From Collinsella aerofaciens (GTDB taxonomy: Bacteria > Actinomycetota > Coriobacteriia > Coriobacteriales > Coriobacteriaceae), in assembly GCF_009876115.1 (NCBI RefSeq), contig NZ_WWSY01000011.1:1-64000 (forward strand): a stretch of 64,000 nucleotides of DNA, in the 5' to 3' direction. A program made the translations under genes and the position numbers. The notes under the pieces were generated by a model. That model did no database searches. It had not been told where the DNA came from and saw only the letters and a list, made by a program, of their open reading frames with translations. Within the stretch, counting starts at the first letter, position 1; the number at the start of each line of letters is the position of its first letter. This document shows, one piece after another, positions 25,705-35,897 of the stretch.

Positions 25705-26771
25705 TGTGGGAAGCCGATGACTCTCAGGACCTGTGGGCGACGCCCGGCAACTCGCCGGCGGCATCCATGGCGCACGGCGAGCGCATGGTGGGCTCGGAGC
25801 TGACGGCCGAGGACCTCGATGTCGATCGCACTTTGCGCCCCCAGCGCCTGGACGATTACTGCGGCCAGGAGCATATCAAGCAGAGCCTGCGCGTGTTGAT
25901 CGAAGCGGCGCAGAGCCGTGGGGAGACGCTCGACCACGTGATCTTCTCGGGTCCTCCGGGCCTGGGCAAGACCACGCTGGCCACCGTAATCGCCAACGAG
26001 TTGGGCGCTCAGATAAAAACGACGAGTGGCCCGGCCATCGCGCGTACGGGCGACCTGGCGGCCATCCTTACCAACTTGCAGCCGGGTGATGTGCTGTTTA
26101 TCGACGAGATCCACCGCCTCAACCGTTCGGTCGAGGAAGTCCTGTACCCCGCGATGGAGGACTTTGCCCTCGATATCGTGATTGGCAAGGGTCCGGCGGC
26201 GCGCTCGATTCGCCTGGATATCCCCAAGTTTACGCTGGTAGCAGCAACGACCCGCTCAGGCATGTTGACCGGCCCGTTGCGCGACCGCTTTGGCATTTCA
26301 TATCGCCTGGATTACTACACGGTCGAAGAGCTCGCGCAGATTGTGACGCGCTCGGCAACTATTCTGGGCGTGGCGATCGACCATCCCAGTGCACTTGAGA
26401 TCGGCTCGCGTTCGCGCGGCACGCCGCGTCTTGCCAACCGCCTGCTCAAGCGCGTGCGCGATTACGCACAGGTGCGCGGCAACGGTCCCATCGAGCTCGA
26501 TATCTGTCGCCAGGCGCTCGAGTTCTTCGAGATCGACGAGCTCGGCCTGGACTGGATGGATATTCGTATCTTGGAGACGCTTGCCAAGACGTTCTCCGGT
26601 CGTGCCGTGGGACTTACGACCCTTGCCAGCGCGGTGGGCGAGGACCCGGGCACGCTCGAGGATGTCTATGAGCCCTATTTGCTGCAGTGCGGGTTGATGA
26701 TTCGTACGCCGCAGGGCCGTCAGGCAACCCTGCGCACCTTTGAGCACCTGGGGATTGAACCTACCGTTTAG
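25704..26771 (+). CDS. ruvB: Holliday junction branch migration ATPase RuvB
   Basis: 355-residue AAA+ motor that drives branch migration. Walker A GPPGLGKT (about 83-90), Walker [10 protein letters not shown], sensor 1 AATTRSG, arginine finger in GPLRDRFG and the C-terminal winged helix ([23 protein letters not shown]) are all present. About 40 residues precede the conserved [11 protein letters not shown], a modest N-terminal extension. I chose ATG 25704, which overlaps the ruvA stop; GTG 25701, one codon earlier, is also in frame. A 144-base gap follows before fhs. Confidence 0.95.
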   Translation: MWEADDSQDLWATPGNSPAASMAHGERMVGSELTAEDLDVDRTLRPQRLDDYCGQEHIKQSLRVLIEAAQSRGETLDHVIFSGPPGLGKTTLATVIANELGAQIKTTSGPAIARTGDLAAILTNLQPGDVLFIDEIHRLNRSVEEVLYPAMEDFALDIVIGKGPAARSIRLDIPKFTLVAATTRSGMLTGPLRDRFGISYRLDYYTVEELAQIVTRSATILGVAIDHPSALEIGSRSRGTPRLANRLLKRVRDYAQVRGNGPIELDICRQALEFFEIDELGLDWMDIRILETLAKTFSGRAVGLTTLASAVGEDPGTLEDVYEPYLLQCGLMIRTPQGRQATLRTFEHLGIEPTV

Positions 26772-26915
26772 GGCGCTTTGTTTTGGCGGGCTGTTGGGCT
26801 ATCGCCGGGCATCGGGTAAACATATCGCCGTTCATCGGTTATGGGCGTTTTACTATTGCGCGCCCGTGCTATGCTGAATTGGTCTTTTTCTCATTCGGTA
26901 ACGAAAGGACCGCCC

Positions 26916-28583
26916 ATGCCTACTGACATCGAAATCGCACGTTCTGTCACGCCGCTGCCTATTACCGAGGTGGCCAAGAACGCCGGCGTCGACGTTAAGC
27001 ACCTTATTCCGTACGGCTTCGACAAGGCTAAGGTCGACTATTCACTGCTCAACGAGCCGACCGATCACCAGGCCAAGCTCGTCCTCGTGACCGCTATCAA
27101 CCCAACGCCTGCGGGCGAGGGCAAGACCACCACGACCATCGGTCTGGCCGATGGCCTGCGTCGTCGCGGCGTCAAGAGTGCCGTGGCCCTGCGCGAGCCT
27201 TCGCTCGGCCCCGTCTTTGGTGTTAAGGGCGGTGCTGCCGGCGGCGGCTGGGCTCAGGTGATCCCCATGGAGGATATCAACCTGCACTTTACCGGCGACT
27301 TCCATGCCATCGGTGCTGCCAACAACCTGCTGGCCGCCATGCTTGATAACCACATCCAGCAGGGCAACCAGCTTGGCATCGACGTTAAACGCATCACTTG
27401 GAAGCGCGTCGTCGATATGAACGACCGTCAGCTGCGCCACGTCATCGACGGTATTGGCGGTAAGGCCCAGGGCGTGCCGCGCGAGGACGGCTTCGATATC
27501 ACCGTCGCCTCCGAGGTCATGGCAATCCTGTGCCTGTCTACGAGCATCAGCGACCTCAAGGAGCGCCTGGGCGAGATCGTCGTCGGCTACAGCTTTGCCG
27601 GCGAGCCTGTCCGTGCCCGCGACCTTAAGGCCCAGGGTGCCATGGCCGCGTTGCTTAAGGACGCGCTCAAGCCCAACCTGGTGCAAACGCTCGAGGGCAC
27701 GCCCGCGTTTGTCCACGGCGGCCCCTTCGCCAACATCGCCCACGGCTGCAACTCTATCATGGCCACGCGTATGGCGATGCGCTTTGGCGATGTTGCCATT
27801 ACCGAGGCCGGCTTCGGTGCCGATCTGGGTGCCGAGAAGTTCCTCGACATCAAGTGCCGTATGACGGGCGTTCGCCCCAGCGCCGTCGTGGTCGTCGCGA
27901 CCGCTCGTGCGCTGAAGTACAACGGTGGCGTCGCCAAGGCCGACCTCAACGAGGAGAACCTCGAGGCACTCAAGGCCGGCATGCCCAACCTGCTGCGTCA
28001 CGTCGACAACATCCAGAACGTTTATGGTCTGCCCTGCGTGGTCGCCATCAACCGCTTCCCGACGGACACCGAGGCCGAGCTTGCGCTCATCGAGTCCGAG
28101 TGCCAGAAGCTCGGCGTCAACGTTAAGCTTTCCGAGGTCTGGGCCAAGGGCGGCGAGGGCGCGCTCGAGCTTGCCGATGAGGTCATGCGTCTGATTGAGC
28201 AGCCGAGCGAGCTCAAGTTTGCCTATGAGGACGGCGCCGATGTGGCCGACGCTCTTGAGGCCATTGCCACCAAGGTCTACCGCGCCGACGGTGTTGACTT
28301 TACGCCGGCCGCCAAGCGCCAGCTCGCCGAGCTGCGCGAGAACGGCTTTGGCAACCTGCCGGTGTGCGTGGCCAAGACGCAGTACAGCTTTAGCGACAAC
28401 GCCAAGGCCCTGGGCGCTCCCGAGAACTTCCGCATCACGGTGCGCGAGCTCAAGGTTTCCGCCGGTGCCCACTTTGTGGTCGCACTGACTGGCAGTGTTC
28501 TGACCATGCCGGGCCTGCCCAAGGTCCCTGCGGCCGAGAACATCGACGTCGACAACGACGGCAACATCACCGGCCTGTTCTAA
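26916..28583 (+). CDS. fhs: Formate-tetrahydrofolate ligase
   Basis: 555-residue enzyme joining formate to tetrahydrofolate with ATP to give 10-formyl-THF, the entry of formate into C1 metabolism. The nucleotide loop [14 protein letters not shown] lies near residue 63-76, followed by [20 protein letters not shown], and the family block [26 protein letters not shown] is intact. The length is typical. The start at 26916 follows AAAGGA; upstream in-frame codons lack a ribosome site. It is monocistronic with a strong terminator at 28609-28645. Its product feeds the fchA-folD pair 9 kb downstream. Confidence 0.96.
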   Translation: MPTDIEIARSVTPLPITEVAKNAGVDVKHLIPYGFDKAKVDYSLLNEPTDHQAKLVLVTAINPTPAGEGKTTTTIGLADGLRRRGVKSAVALREPSLGPVFGVKGGAAGGGWAQVIPMEDINLHFTGDFHAIGAANNLLAAMLDNHIQQGNQLGIDVKRITWKRVVDMNDRQLRHVIDGIGGKAQGVPREDGFDITVASEVMAILCLSTSISDLKERLGEIVVGYSFAGEPVRARDLKAQGAMAALLKDALKPNLVQTLEGTPAFVHGGPFANIAHGCNSIMATRMAMRFGDVAITEAGFGADLGAEKFLDIKCRMTGVRPSAVVVVATARALKYNGGVAKADLNEENLEALKAGMPNLLRHVDNIQNVYGLPCVVAINRFPTDTEAELALIESECQKLGVNVKLSEVWAKGGEGALELADEVMRLIEQPSELKFAYEDGADVADALEAIATKVYRADGVDFTPAAKRQLAELRENGFGNLPVCVAKTQYSFSDNAKALGAPENFRITVRELKVSAGAHFVVALTGSVLTMPGLPKVPAAENIDVDNDGNITGLF

Positions 28584-28608
28584 GCCTGCTGCCCATAGCT
28601 GCTTGTCC

Positions 28609-28645
28609 GCCCCGCCGTGCCCACAAGGCCCGGCGGGGCTTTTTT
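28609..28645 (+). terminator. Terminator after fhs
   Basis: GCCCCGCCG / CGGCGGGGC arms (28609-28617 and 28631-28639) followed by TTTTTT. Confidence 0.9.
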
Positions 28646-28762
28646 ATCCTTAGGCCCGCGCATGTCTTGTAGATACCGACGGGCTCTGCCCATCATAGGC
28701 TTTTGCGCGGGTAGAATGCATGGATAACTTGATGCTCACGCGCGACGGAAAGGAATCGTTGC

Positions 28763-29752
28763 ATGGATCAGGACAAGACAACCGTGATGGGCGGCTACGG
28801 TTCCGCGCAGGCTGGCGATAGCGCCGATGCGACCCGCGTTGTTCCCAACCCCGGATATACCGACCCCGCCGCGACGCAGCCTTCTGCCGAGCCCACCCGG
28901 GTTATGGGCTATGGCGACACGGCGCAGGATTCTTACGCTGCATCTTCGCAAGGCTCCTATGGCAACGCAGCTCCGGACCCGTTTGATTACGCGCCGCAGG
29001 ATTCTTATGCCGCCTCGACGCCGAATCCCTATGATGACCTGCCACAGAATCCCATTCCGCAGCCTCAGCAGACGACGTATATGCCTCGCACGGCGCAGCC
29101 TCGCTACGAGTCGCGCGAGCCGTATCGCGAGTACCCCAAGTCGATTCCGCAATATGGCGAGGACGAGGAGAAGAAGCCGTCGCGTTCGTCGAGCGTGATC
29201 AAGAAGATCCTCATCGTGCTGGCGATTTTCTTTGCGCTGTCGGTTGTGTTTGCCATCGTGTCGGGCATGCTCAACAAGCGAGGGAGTTCAACGGCCGATA
29301 CTACTGCCGAGCAAACCGAGTCCGCCTCGTCTAGCACCGTCGATCTGAGCGATATCCCGGGGCAGTACTGGTCCAACGCCAAGAAGATCCTCAAGTCGCG
29401 CGGCGTCGATCTTTCGAATGCCGTGGTCCTGACTGATGATGGCTCAACGCCCGTCGTCGATGCCAACTGGGTCGTTACTTCTGCTTACTATAACGACAGC
29501 GGCAACCTCGAAATTCAGCTCACGCACAAGAACAGCTCGGGCAACTCGTCCGACGGCCAAAGCGGTACCGACAGCTCGAGCTCCAATACGCTGGAGGACT
29601 TGAGCAACAAGGCACAGGAGCTTGGGGATAAGGCCCAAGAGCTGGGTGATACGGCTCAGAACCTGGGCGACACCGCTCAGAACTTGGGCGACATGGCGAC
29701 GGATGCCTGGAACGCCCTACAAAACGGCATCTCGGGCGCGCAGGGAAACTAG
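28763..29752 (+). CDS. Single-pass membrane protein with disordered cytosolic head and 7-residue repeats
   Basis: 329 residues, unrecognised. Residues 1-140 are Pro/Tyr/Ser/Gln-rich and probably disordered, with three similar short motifs: TTVMGG, ATRVVPN and PTRVMGYG. Such T-x-V motifs resemble Ser/Thr-kinase or FHA-ligand sites, but that is only a guess. Residues 149-169 form one membrane segment after Lys/Arg, so the N-terminus should be inside. The outer part (170-329) has a small folded-looking region (IPGQYWSNAKKILKSRGVDLSNAVVL) that faintly recalls PASTA domains, a Ser-rich stretch, then four 7-residue repeats AQELGDK / AQELGDT / AQNLGDT / AQNLGDM. The start follows GGAAAGGA. It may be a sensor or cell-wall-linked protein. 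Confidence 0.7.
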   Translation: MDQDKTTVMGGYGSAQAGDSADATRVVPNPGYTDPAATQPSAEPTRVMGYGDTAQDSYAASSQGSYGNAAPDPFDYAPQDSYAASTPNPYDDLPQNPIPQPQQTTYMPRTAQPRYESREPYREYPKSIPQYGEDEEKKPSRSSSVIKKILIVLAIFFALSVVFAIVSGMLNKRGSSTADTTAEQTESASSSTVDLSDIPGQYWSNAKKILKSRGVDLSNAVVLTDDGSTPVVDANWVVTSAYYNDSGNLEIQLTHKNSSGNSSDGQSGTDSSSSNTLEDLSNKAQELGDKAQELGDTAQNLGDTAQNLGDMATDAWNALQNGISGAQGN

Positions 29753-29764
29753 CTGTTAAGCGGG

Positions 29765-30946
29765 CTACAGCTGCTCGGCCGGACGCTCGGGCGAGCTAAA
29801 GCCCGAATCAAATGTGACGACGCACGAGACGTCGGGCCGGCGCTCGTGCACGATGCGCGTGACGAGCTCCAGGAGCTCCTCGTCGGATATGTCAAAGCCG
29901 TCGGGACGCACCAGGTCAAACGAAACGAACCCGTCGTGCTCGTGCAGGTCGTGGATGGAAAGCGCGGGGTCGATCTGCATGACGCCGCGCTTGACCCAGC
30001 CGCGCAGGTCGTCGCCGGTGGTGGCGATAGGGTCGCAGTGCAGCGTGATATCGATGCCCATTTGGCGCTTGATGTCGTGCTCGATGGTGTCCAAAATCTC
30101 GTGGTGCTCAAACGCGTCGCCCTCGCCGGGCATCTCCACGTGGGCGCTGGCAAACTGACGACCGGGGCCGTAGTCGTGCACCATGAGGTCGTGTGTGCCC
30201 AAGACCTGCGGATAGGACATGATCTTGTCGCGGATTGCCTGGACGAGCTTGGGGTCGGGCGCTTGTCCCAGCAACGGGCTGATGGCGTCGCGCACTAGGC
30301 CCATGCCGCTGATGCAGATGAAGATGCCCACACCCAGGCCTGCCCAGCCATCGAGGTCAAAGCCGGTCGTCTGCGAAATAAGCGCCGCCATCAAGACCGA
30401 ACCCGAGGTGATGACGTCGTTTTTGGAGTCCTGTGCTGTGGCAATGAGTGTTTCGGAATCGATACGGTTGCCCAGCGCGCGGTTGAATGCGGCCATCCAG
30501 AATTTGACGAGCATGGACAAGACGAGAGCGGCTAGGGAGACCAGCGTGTAGGCGGTGGGGGAGGGCTTGATGATCTTGGTAACCGACTCGAGGATCAGGT
30601 TGATGCCGACGGCGCAAACCAGGACGGCGACGAACAGACCGGCTAGGTACTCGTAGCGGCCGTGGCCATAGGGGTGGCCTTCGTCTGCCGGGCGGCTGGC
30701 AAGGCGGAACCCGAGCAGGCTCACGATGTTGCTCGAGGCGTCGGAGAGGTTGTTGAAGGCGTCGGCGATGAGCGAGACAGAGCCGGCGAGCAGGCCCGCG
30801 ATGCCCTTGGCCAGGCACAGAGTGATGTTGAGGCCAATGCAGACGAGGCTTGCGGAAAAGCCCGCGTTGGTGCGGCAAGATGCATCGACCGGCTCGCTCT
30901 CGCTGCCGGGAACAAGCGTATGTACCAGCCGATTTACAAATAGCAT
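29765..30946 (-). CDS. Cation diffusion facilitator family transporter
   Basis: 393-residue inner-membrane exporter, probably for zinc, manganese, iron or cobalt. There are six membrane helices in about 24-230. The metal site is seen as IADAFNNLSDASSN (two Asp in helix 2) and TAQDSKNDVITSG (Asp/Asp in helix 5), and HPYGHGRYEY is the usual loop after helix 2. A C-terminal cytoplasmic domain (about 235-393) is longer than average, with an extra ~90-residue region. Helix 2 has D-x4-D in place of the H-x3-D of zinc-selective members, which leans toward Mn or Fe. I chose ATG 30946, which has GAGGA eight bases upstream; earlier starts add a non-hydrophobic tail. Convergent with the preceding gene. 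Confidence 0.88.
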   Translation of the reverse strand: MLFVNRLVHTLVPGSESEPVDASCRTNAGFSASLVCIGLNITLCLAKGIAGLLAGSVSLIADAFNNLSDASSNIVSLLGFRLASRPADEGHPYGHGRYEYLAGLFVAVLVCAVGINLILESVTKIIKPSPTAYTLVSLAALVLSMLVKFWMAAFNRALGNRIDSETLIATAQDSKNDVITSGSVLMAALISQTTGFDLDGWAGLGVGIFICISGMGLVRDAISPLLGQAPDPKLVQAIRDKIMSYPQVLGTHDLMVHDYGPGRQFASAHVEMPGEGDAFEHHEILDTIEHDIKRQMGIDITLHCDPIATTGDDLRGWVKRGVMQIDPALSIHDLHEHDGFVSFDLVRPDGFDISDEELLELVTRIVHERRPDVSCVVTFDSGFSSPERPAEQL

Positions 30947-31164
30947 AGCGGTCGTCCTCACAATCATGTTTAAGGGGATAGTGTAGCTCGCGCGGGGGCG
31001 CCGTGCACCGATGCTCAGAAAATGCAGCAATAGTCTGCCGGTGCTAACGAGCGAGCCTTCTCGTCTGCCTGGGTGGTCCATTTTGGGCCACATGGGTATG
31101 GGCATGTGTCTGTTTGCTCGACATACTTAATGTCGACAGTCCCTGTGCAAAGGAGGACGTTTCC

Positions 31165-32535
31165 ATGGACGAGATGTTTGCCATTAAATGTCAAAACTGC
31201 GGCGGCCCTATGTACTCGCACCAGGCTAAGCGCAGCTTTGAGTGCGCCTATTGCGGCACGGTGGTTCCGTGGCAGGCGGACGCCGGAGAGCCCAAGAGCG
31301 CTTTGGGCATTCGCCATACGCCGTTGACGGTGGTGGATGGACTGCTCAAGCTCACGCATGTGTCGCAACTCGAGCGCCCGGAGGACCCGGACTGGTATTT
31401 CTTTAATTCGCACTGGCGCAGTCAGTCGGTCCTGGAACATCTGCTGTGGGAGGATCGCGGCACGGCGCAGGAGTTCCAAGAGGCCACGCATGTGAGCATT
31501 CCTTGCCCCTTCTGCGGAGCGTCCTTTGAGGGCGAATCAACGCAGCGTGTGTTTGAGTGCCCGTCCTGCGGCAACAAGATCGGCATTGCCGACCTGCTCA
31601 AGCCCGGTACCTTCAGCAAGCGCCTGACCATGGGCGTTGGTGCGGAGTATGTACCTGAGCAGGGTATTCCCTGCGAAATCTCGCCGCAGCAGGCGCGTGC
31701 CAACGCGCTGCAGCTGGTGCGTCAGTACCCGGATGCCTTTGCCGGGCACGACGTGGAAGACGCGATCCAAAACGACATGATGCTCTTCTATTTCCCCATG
31801 GCGCTGGCGGACCTGCGCATGATGGCGAGCTTCCCGGGCAAGGGCTTGAGCAAGGAAACCCTGGTGTACTACGAGGTGCTCGACTGGGCATACCCCAGGG
31901 CAAACTACCTGGACGTTCGCCTCATGGGCATTTTGGAGCCGTGGGACTTTGCCAAGGTTGGGCCGTTTGACCCGGCCATGCAGGAAGGTGACTTTCGCGT
32001 TGTCTCCGTCGATGCGGCTACCAAGGACCAGGTGGTCATTGATAAGTTGGCGCTCGACATTGCCGGCAACGATGCCGAGGCGGTGCTGGGGCTCAATAAA
32101 AAGAGCATCCGCACTTGGGCGCGCAAGGCCCGCAAGCATAAGGACGGCCTGGTGATGGTGCCGGTGTACTTTGTCGATCGTCCGGCGACGGACAGCCGCG
32201 ATGGCGAGCAGGTGCGCATTGCCGTAAACGGCCAGACGAGCCGCGCGGCAGCGGTGGTGTTTAGCGACAAGCGCGAGACGCATGTGGTGGCGTCGCTCAA
32301 TCCGAGTCTACATCTGTCCGGCGAAAGTACCGTGCATGCCGCGCCCATCGAGGTCAAATACGTTAAATCGCCGTTTCTGTACCAGATCGTGCGCCGTGGA
32401 GGCGGCGAGCAACCGCGCCAAGTGGCAGCGGCGGCGGAGGGTTCTTACCGAGAGGAGAAGCCCAAACGCAAGGGCCTGTTCGGCGCGATTTTGGGAAGTA
32501 GGGAAGCGCAGCCGGTTGGCGCTGCGATGCGATAG
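31165..32535 (+). CDS. Double zinc-ribbon protein of unknown function
   Basis: 456 residues with no family I can name. Two zinc ribbons are clear: CQNC...CAYC near residues 9-30 and CPFC...CPSC near 113-135. Between and after them is a soluble alpha/beta region with no membrane segment. The stretch around LDVRLMGILEPWDFAKV and VPVYFVDRP looks like a folded domain, and the last 40 residues are basic and flexible (EEKPKRKGLFGAIL). Zinc ribbons suggest nucleic-acid or protein contact. The start is set by AAAGGAGG at 31149-31157. It is divergent from the cation exporter, with a strong terminator after it. Confidence 0.75.
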   Translation: MDEMFAIKCQNCGGPMYSHQAKRSFECAYCGTVVPWQADAGEPKSALGIRHTPLTVVDGLLKLTHVSQLERPEDPDWYFFNSHWRSQSVLEHLLWEDRGTAQEFQEATHVSIPCPFCGASFEGESTQRVFECPSCGNKIGIADLLKPGTFSKRLTMGVGAEYVPEQGIPCEISPQQARANALQLVRQYPDAFAGHDVEDAIQNDMMLFYFPMALADLRMMASFPGKGLSKETLVYYEVLDWAYPRANYLDVRLMGILEPWDFAKVGPFDPAMQEGDFRVVSVDAATKDQVVIDKLALDIAGNDAEAVLGLNKKSIRTWARKARKHKDGLVMVPVYFVDRPATDSRDGEQVRIAVNGQTSRAAAVVFSDKRETHVVASLNPSLHLSGESTVHAAPIEVKYVKSPFLYQIVRRGGGEQPRQVAAAAEGSYREEKPKRKGLFGAILGSREAQPVGAAMR

Positions 32536-32542
32536 TTAGAGG

Positions 32543-32582
32543 AACGGGGCAGTCCGCACTCCTGCGGACTGCCCCGTTTTTG
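32543..32582 (+). terminator. Terminator after the zinc-ribbon gene
   Basis: Perfect 16-bp arms at 32543-32558 and 32563-32578 (AACGGGGCAGTCCGCA and complement) with a 4-base loop, ending in TTTTTG. Confidence 0.9.
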
Positions 32583-32729
32583 TGTTGCGGGGAAGTGCCG
32601 GGCACTTCATTAAAAGTCCTCGCGCGGACTCGAATTCCAATGTCGCCTAGCGCCTTCGTGCAGGATTCCCGAAGTGACTAAAATATGACCATAGAGACAG
32701 TTTTAACGAACCCCATGGGAGTGGCACGC

Positions 32730-32999
32730 ATGGACAACAACACCTTGCTGTTTCAGGACAAAGGTTCGGGTAGGTCTAAAGACGTCAAGATCTACCCCAA
32801 CCGTATTGAGGTGCTCAAGAAGGGCACTTTTGGTGGCAAGCACACCGAGATTGTCTATCTTAAGGACATCACGGGGGTCAACAGGATCAAGGGTCGCGAC
32901 GTTTTCCTACGTAACAGGCTGTTGACTGCTTGTGTCTTTAGCCTGAGCAGCCGCTCCCAAGCTCAGGAGTTCGTGAATGCACTGAACATGGTGATGTAG
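32730..32999 (+). CDS. Small PH-like domain protein
   Basis: 89 residues (104 if the in-frame ATG at 32685 is used). The pattern LLFQDKGSGRSKDVKIYPNRIEVLKKG...TEIVYLKDITGVNRIKGRDVFLR looks like a compact bacterial PH-type beta-barrel followed by one helix (SQAQEFVNALNMVM). Such domains usually sit in larger membrane-linked proteins; here it stands alone and has no membrane segment. I prefer ATG 32730, preceded by GGGAGTGG, because nothing like a ribosome site precedes 32685. Ligand and role are unknown. Confidence 0.6.
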   Translation: MDNNTLLFQDKGSGRSKDVKIYPNRIEVLKKGTFGGKHTEIVYLKDITGVNRIKGRDVFLRNRLLTACVFSLSSRSQAQEFVNALNMVM

Positions 33000-33020
33000 C
33001 CGATAACGGCGTTCGGGCTA

Positions 33021-33062
33021 AGGTAAAAATCGGGGCGCAGAACGGTATTCTGCGCCCCGATT
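33021..33062 (-). terminator. Terminator of the phospholipase-like gene (minus strand)
   Basis: 15-bp perfect arms 33028-33042 and 33048-33062 (AATCGGGGCGCAGAA and complement). On the minus strand the stem is followed by TTTTTACC. Confidence 0.8.
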
Positions 33063-33091
33063 GAGTTGATGCGCCCAAAAAACTGGCTTGC

Positions 33092-35593
33092 CTATTCGTT
33101 AACGTCCTCGGTATTGTCGCGGTCACTGGCAAGCATTGCTGCGCCGGCGACTGTCGTCGCCATGGCGGCAGCGGCGAGCCCGGCGGCAATGCCGGAACCG
33201 TCGCCCGTGTTGGCGAGCTTTCCGCCCGAGCCCTTGCCCTTGTTGCCCTTACCATTCTTATCAGCGCTGTCTGCGTTGGAACCCGTGCCGCTGCCGTTGC
33301 CGGCGCCGGTGCCGCCTGCACTGCCCGAGGCCGCTACGGTAAAGCTTGCGGCTCCGTCGCTGGCGAGCGTGTAGTTCTGCGCCGCGTCGCCCAAGAGACC
33401 GTTCACGCGCACCCAGTACGTTCCTGCGGCAAATGTTTCGCCCTCGGCCATTGCCGTGCCCGGAGCGCCGTTCGCGTCGTGCACAAACTCGAGCTGGGCC
33501 GTGCAGGCATCGGTTTCGAGCTTGCCCTCGAGTGATGCCGCAATCTTGGCGCGCACGTCTTCGCCGGCCTTAAGGCCTTCGAGTCCCTCAAAATGGGGCG
33601 TCAGCGCGCGTGGATCGATATCGATGGGCACAGAGCCCTGCAGCCCCGTAACGGTCTCGTTGCCCAGGGCGTCGACATCCACGTATTCAATGGCAAACGC
33701 ATGGCCCGAAGCTGTCGCGTTGAGCGCGTTGCTGCTGTCGGCAAGGCGGAAATGACCCTCGCCAACGGTCTTGCCATCCTGGAATGAGGCATCGCTCAGC
33801 GAGTCGCCGTACGTCATGCGCATGCGGGTCGGGAGATAGTACGGGAGATAGTACGAAGCCGTCTGCTTGTGCTCCGTATCGTAATTGCGCTGGTAGATGC
33901 TCCGGGCCAGCGCCGCATCAACAAAGTCGGATGCGATGATGCCAATGTGCTTGAGGTAATCTGACTTTGTATCCTCGGTGCCGCTGGGGTTGATGTACGG
34001 GCTCTTATACAGATGCTCGTTGACTACTCGTGCCGAGGTAAAAGGATTGCCTCCGTGCGACAAGCCCGTGCAGCTGGTGTAGTTGATAGACCAGCAGCGC
34101 TCCAGGACTTGCTCCTTGGCCCCGTTATCGTCCTCGACATCTACCTCGTTGCGCGTGCGCCCGGTCGTTTCCTTCAGCGCATTATCGACCCAGCTGAGCT
34201 TGTCGGTTCCCGTGAGTTTGTACTTGTCCTGGGCGTATACCTTGGTGCAATAGGGCTCTTTGTCGCCTGTTTCCCCCGCGGCTTCAAAGCCCCGCGCGTC
34301 TTGGACGAGACACATAGTGGCGCTGTCGGAGTGAGCCTTGATCTTGTCATCCCATTCGGTAAGGTCGAGGCCCCACGTGTGGCCGCTTACACTGTTGCCG
34401 GCGAGCCTAAATCGACGCAGCAGAACGATCTTTCCGCGCACCTCGTGTAGCGTGGGGATTCGGCTCGACGTATAGAACAGTTTGGGGTTGTCGTCCAAAA
34501 CCTTGGCGAAAGCCGTCGTAACACTTTCGTCGGTAGCCTCGTCGTTGCCTCGTGATACAAGCATGATGAGCGCTTCTGTCGGGTTTTCGTTCAAAAACGT
34601 TTTGAAGTAGCCTATGACATCGGAAAGATGCATAAAGTACGCGTCTTTTTTGAGCAGGTAGTAATCCCCGTGGTCGATACCGGGGTCGTCGCCCTTTCCG
34701 AGCCGGATATCAAAATAGCGAATGCCTTCGAGCAACTGCGTGGGAATGTAATCCTGCTGGCATTTTACTTGCGAGGATTGGGGCTCAGTGTCGTTGTCCA
34801 CGCTGCAGGTGCCCGAATCGTGCGTACCCGGGATGCTCAGCTCGTCGAGGAACTTGTTGTCGTCGACGTATTTCATCCAACATGGCCCATCGACGTAGCT
34901 GCTGTACGTGATCCAGTCGAGGCTGCTAACCGTGGCATCGTTCTTTTTCATGTCGTAACCGATAAGTTCGAGCTCCCACGGAATGCTCTTACTCTTATGG
35001 CAGATCTTATTGTTGTCCTGGTCTTCGCCGTTCGATTCTATTGCCAGGTACTTAATGTCTTTTTTCTCGGTTTCTTTCTCGACCGTGCGGTCTCGGATGA
35101 TATAGGTTCCGTTTGATTGACGCTCGAACGCAAAAGCGCGGCTGGGCTTGTTGTCATACTCGCCGCCCCATACGTGGATGACCTTTCCATCTTTGTCCGA
35201 GTCGTCGTCGACCGACCAAATGCTGTAGCCCGTCTTTTTATGCTCTTCGAAATTGAGCAAGGTGCGGATAGCATACTAGTTTGTATCGTCATTCTTGGTC
35301 GTTACGTTCTCAAGGATGAGCTTGCTGGACGTGCCGTCGTTAAACAGGTGGCAGACGTTGCCGCGAACGTTGCCGTCTTGGTTGACGCTCGCGGTGCGAA
35401 AATAGCCCGCGGGGCGAAGGCGAATGACGAAATTGTCGAGGCTGACTGACGCTGTGGCAGCGTCTTCTGCAAATGCCGCGCGCACGGGAAGGCCCAATCC
35501 CGCGGTTTCGGGCAGGCTTACAAATGGCGACAATGCTGCGAGTCCTAGGCCCAACGTGAATGCTTGACGGCTGATGGCGTGGTGTTCGGTCAT
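33092..35593 (-). pseudogene. Surface-anchored PI-PLC-like phospholipase, interrupted by one in-frame TAG
   Basis: One reading frame of 834 codons interrupted by a single TAG at 35276-35278. Before it (105 residues) are a signal peptide ending near AFA-ED and the start of a ricin-like trefoil; after it, in the same frame, the trefoil resumes (YAIRTLLNFEEHKKTG). Next come a PI-PLC X-type domain with IPGTHDSG holding the first catalytic His, HLSD...FLNENPTEALIML, C-terminal beta domains, and a wall-sorting end: LANTGD, a hydrophobic stretch and a short tail. The enzyme would cleave phosphatidylinositol or related lipids at the cell surface. TAG differs from the Gln codon CAG by one base. Translation could restart from a TTG at 35260 but without a signal peptide. 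Strain-level inactivation, readthrough or a base error are the options. Confidence 0.8.
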
Positions 35594-35897
35594 AACTCCT
35601 CCGTTCGCAGGGTGCGGTTATGCACTCATTTTGTTCACTATACTGCCCGGATGTCTAAACGTGTTGGCTTAATTGTCTGCGTGGCGCCATAAATCGGCGG
35701 GCGGACGCGTTGGGGCGCTTGTCTATTTGTGCTGCTACCGCGCTGGGGGTGGTTTTGCCGCCCGGCACCCTCGCGTTCGCCGGCTATCGGCATAAGAAAA
35801 GGAGGGTCGGTTTACCGGCCCTCCCTGGGTACGAAGCGCTGGGGTACCGTCGCTTGTTTGCTCTGCGACCGTGTTTCCCGTTGCGCTCGCCAGTCGC
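35594..35897. other. Intergenic region between the phospholipase-like gene and the lipoprotein pair
   Basis: 304 bases with no gene. It holds the upstream region of the phospholipase-like gene (ribosome site GGAG just before its ATG) and, at 35795-35824, the minus-strand terminator of the lipoprotein gene. Nothing else stands out. Confidence 0.4.
35795..35824 (-). terminator. Terminator of the first lipoprotein gene (minus strand)
   Basis: GGAGGG-t-CGGT / ACCG-g-CCCTCC hairpin at 35801-35824; on the minus strand it runs into TTTTCTT. Confidence 0.8.
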
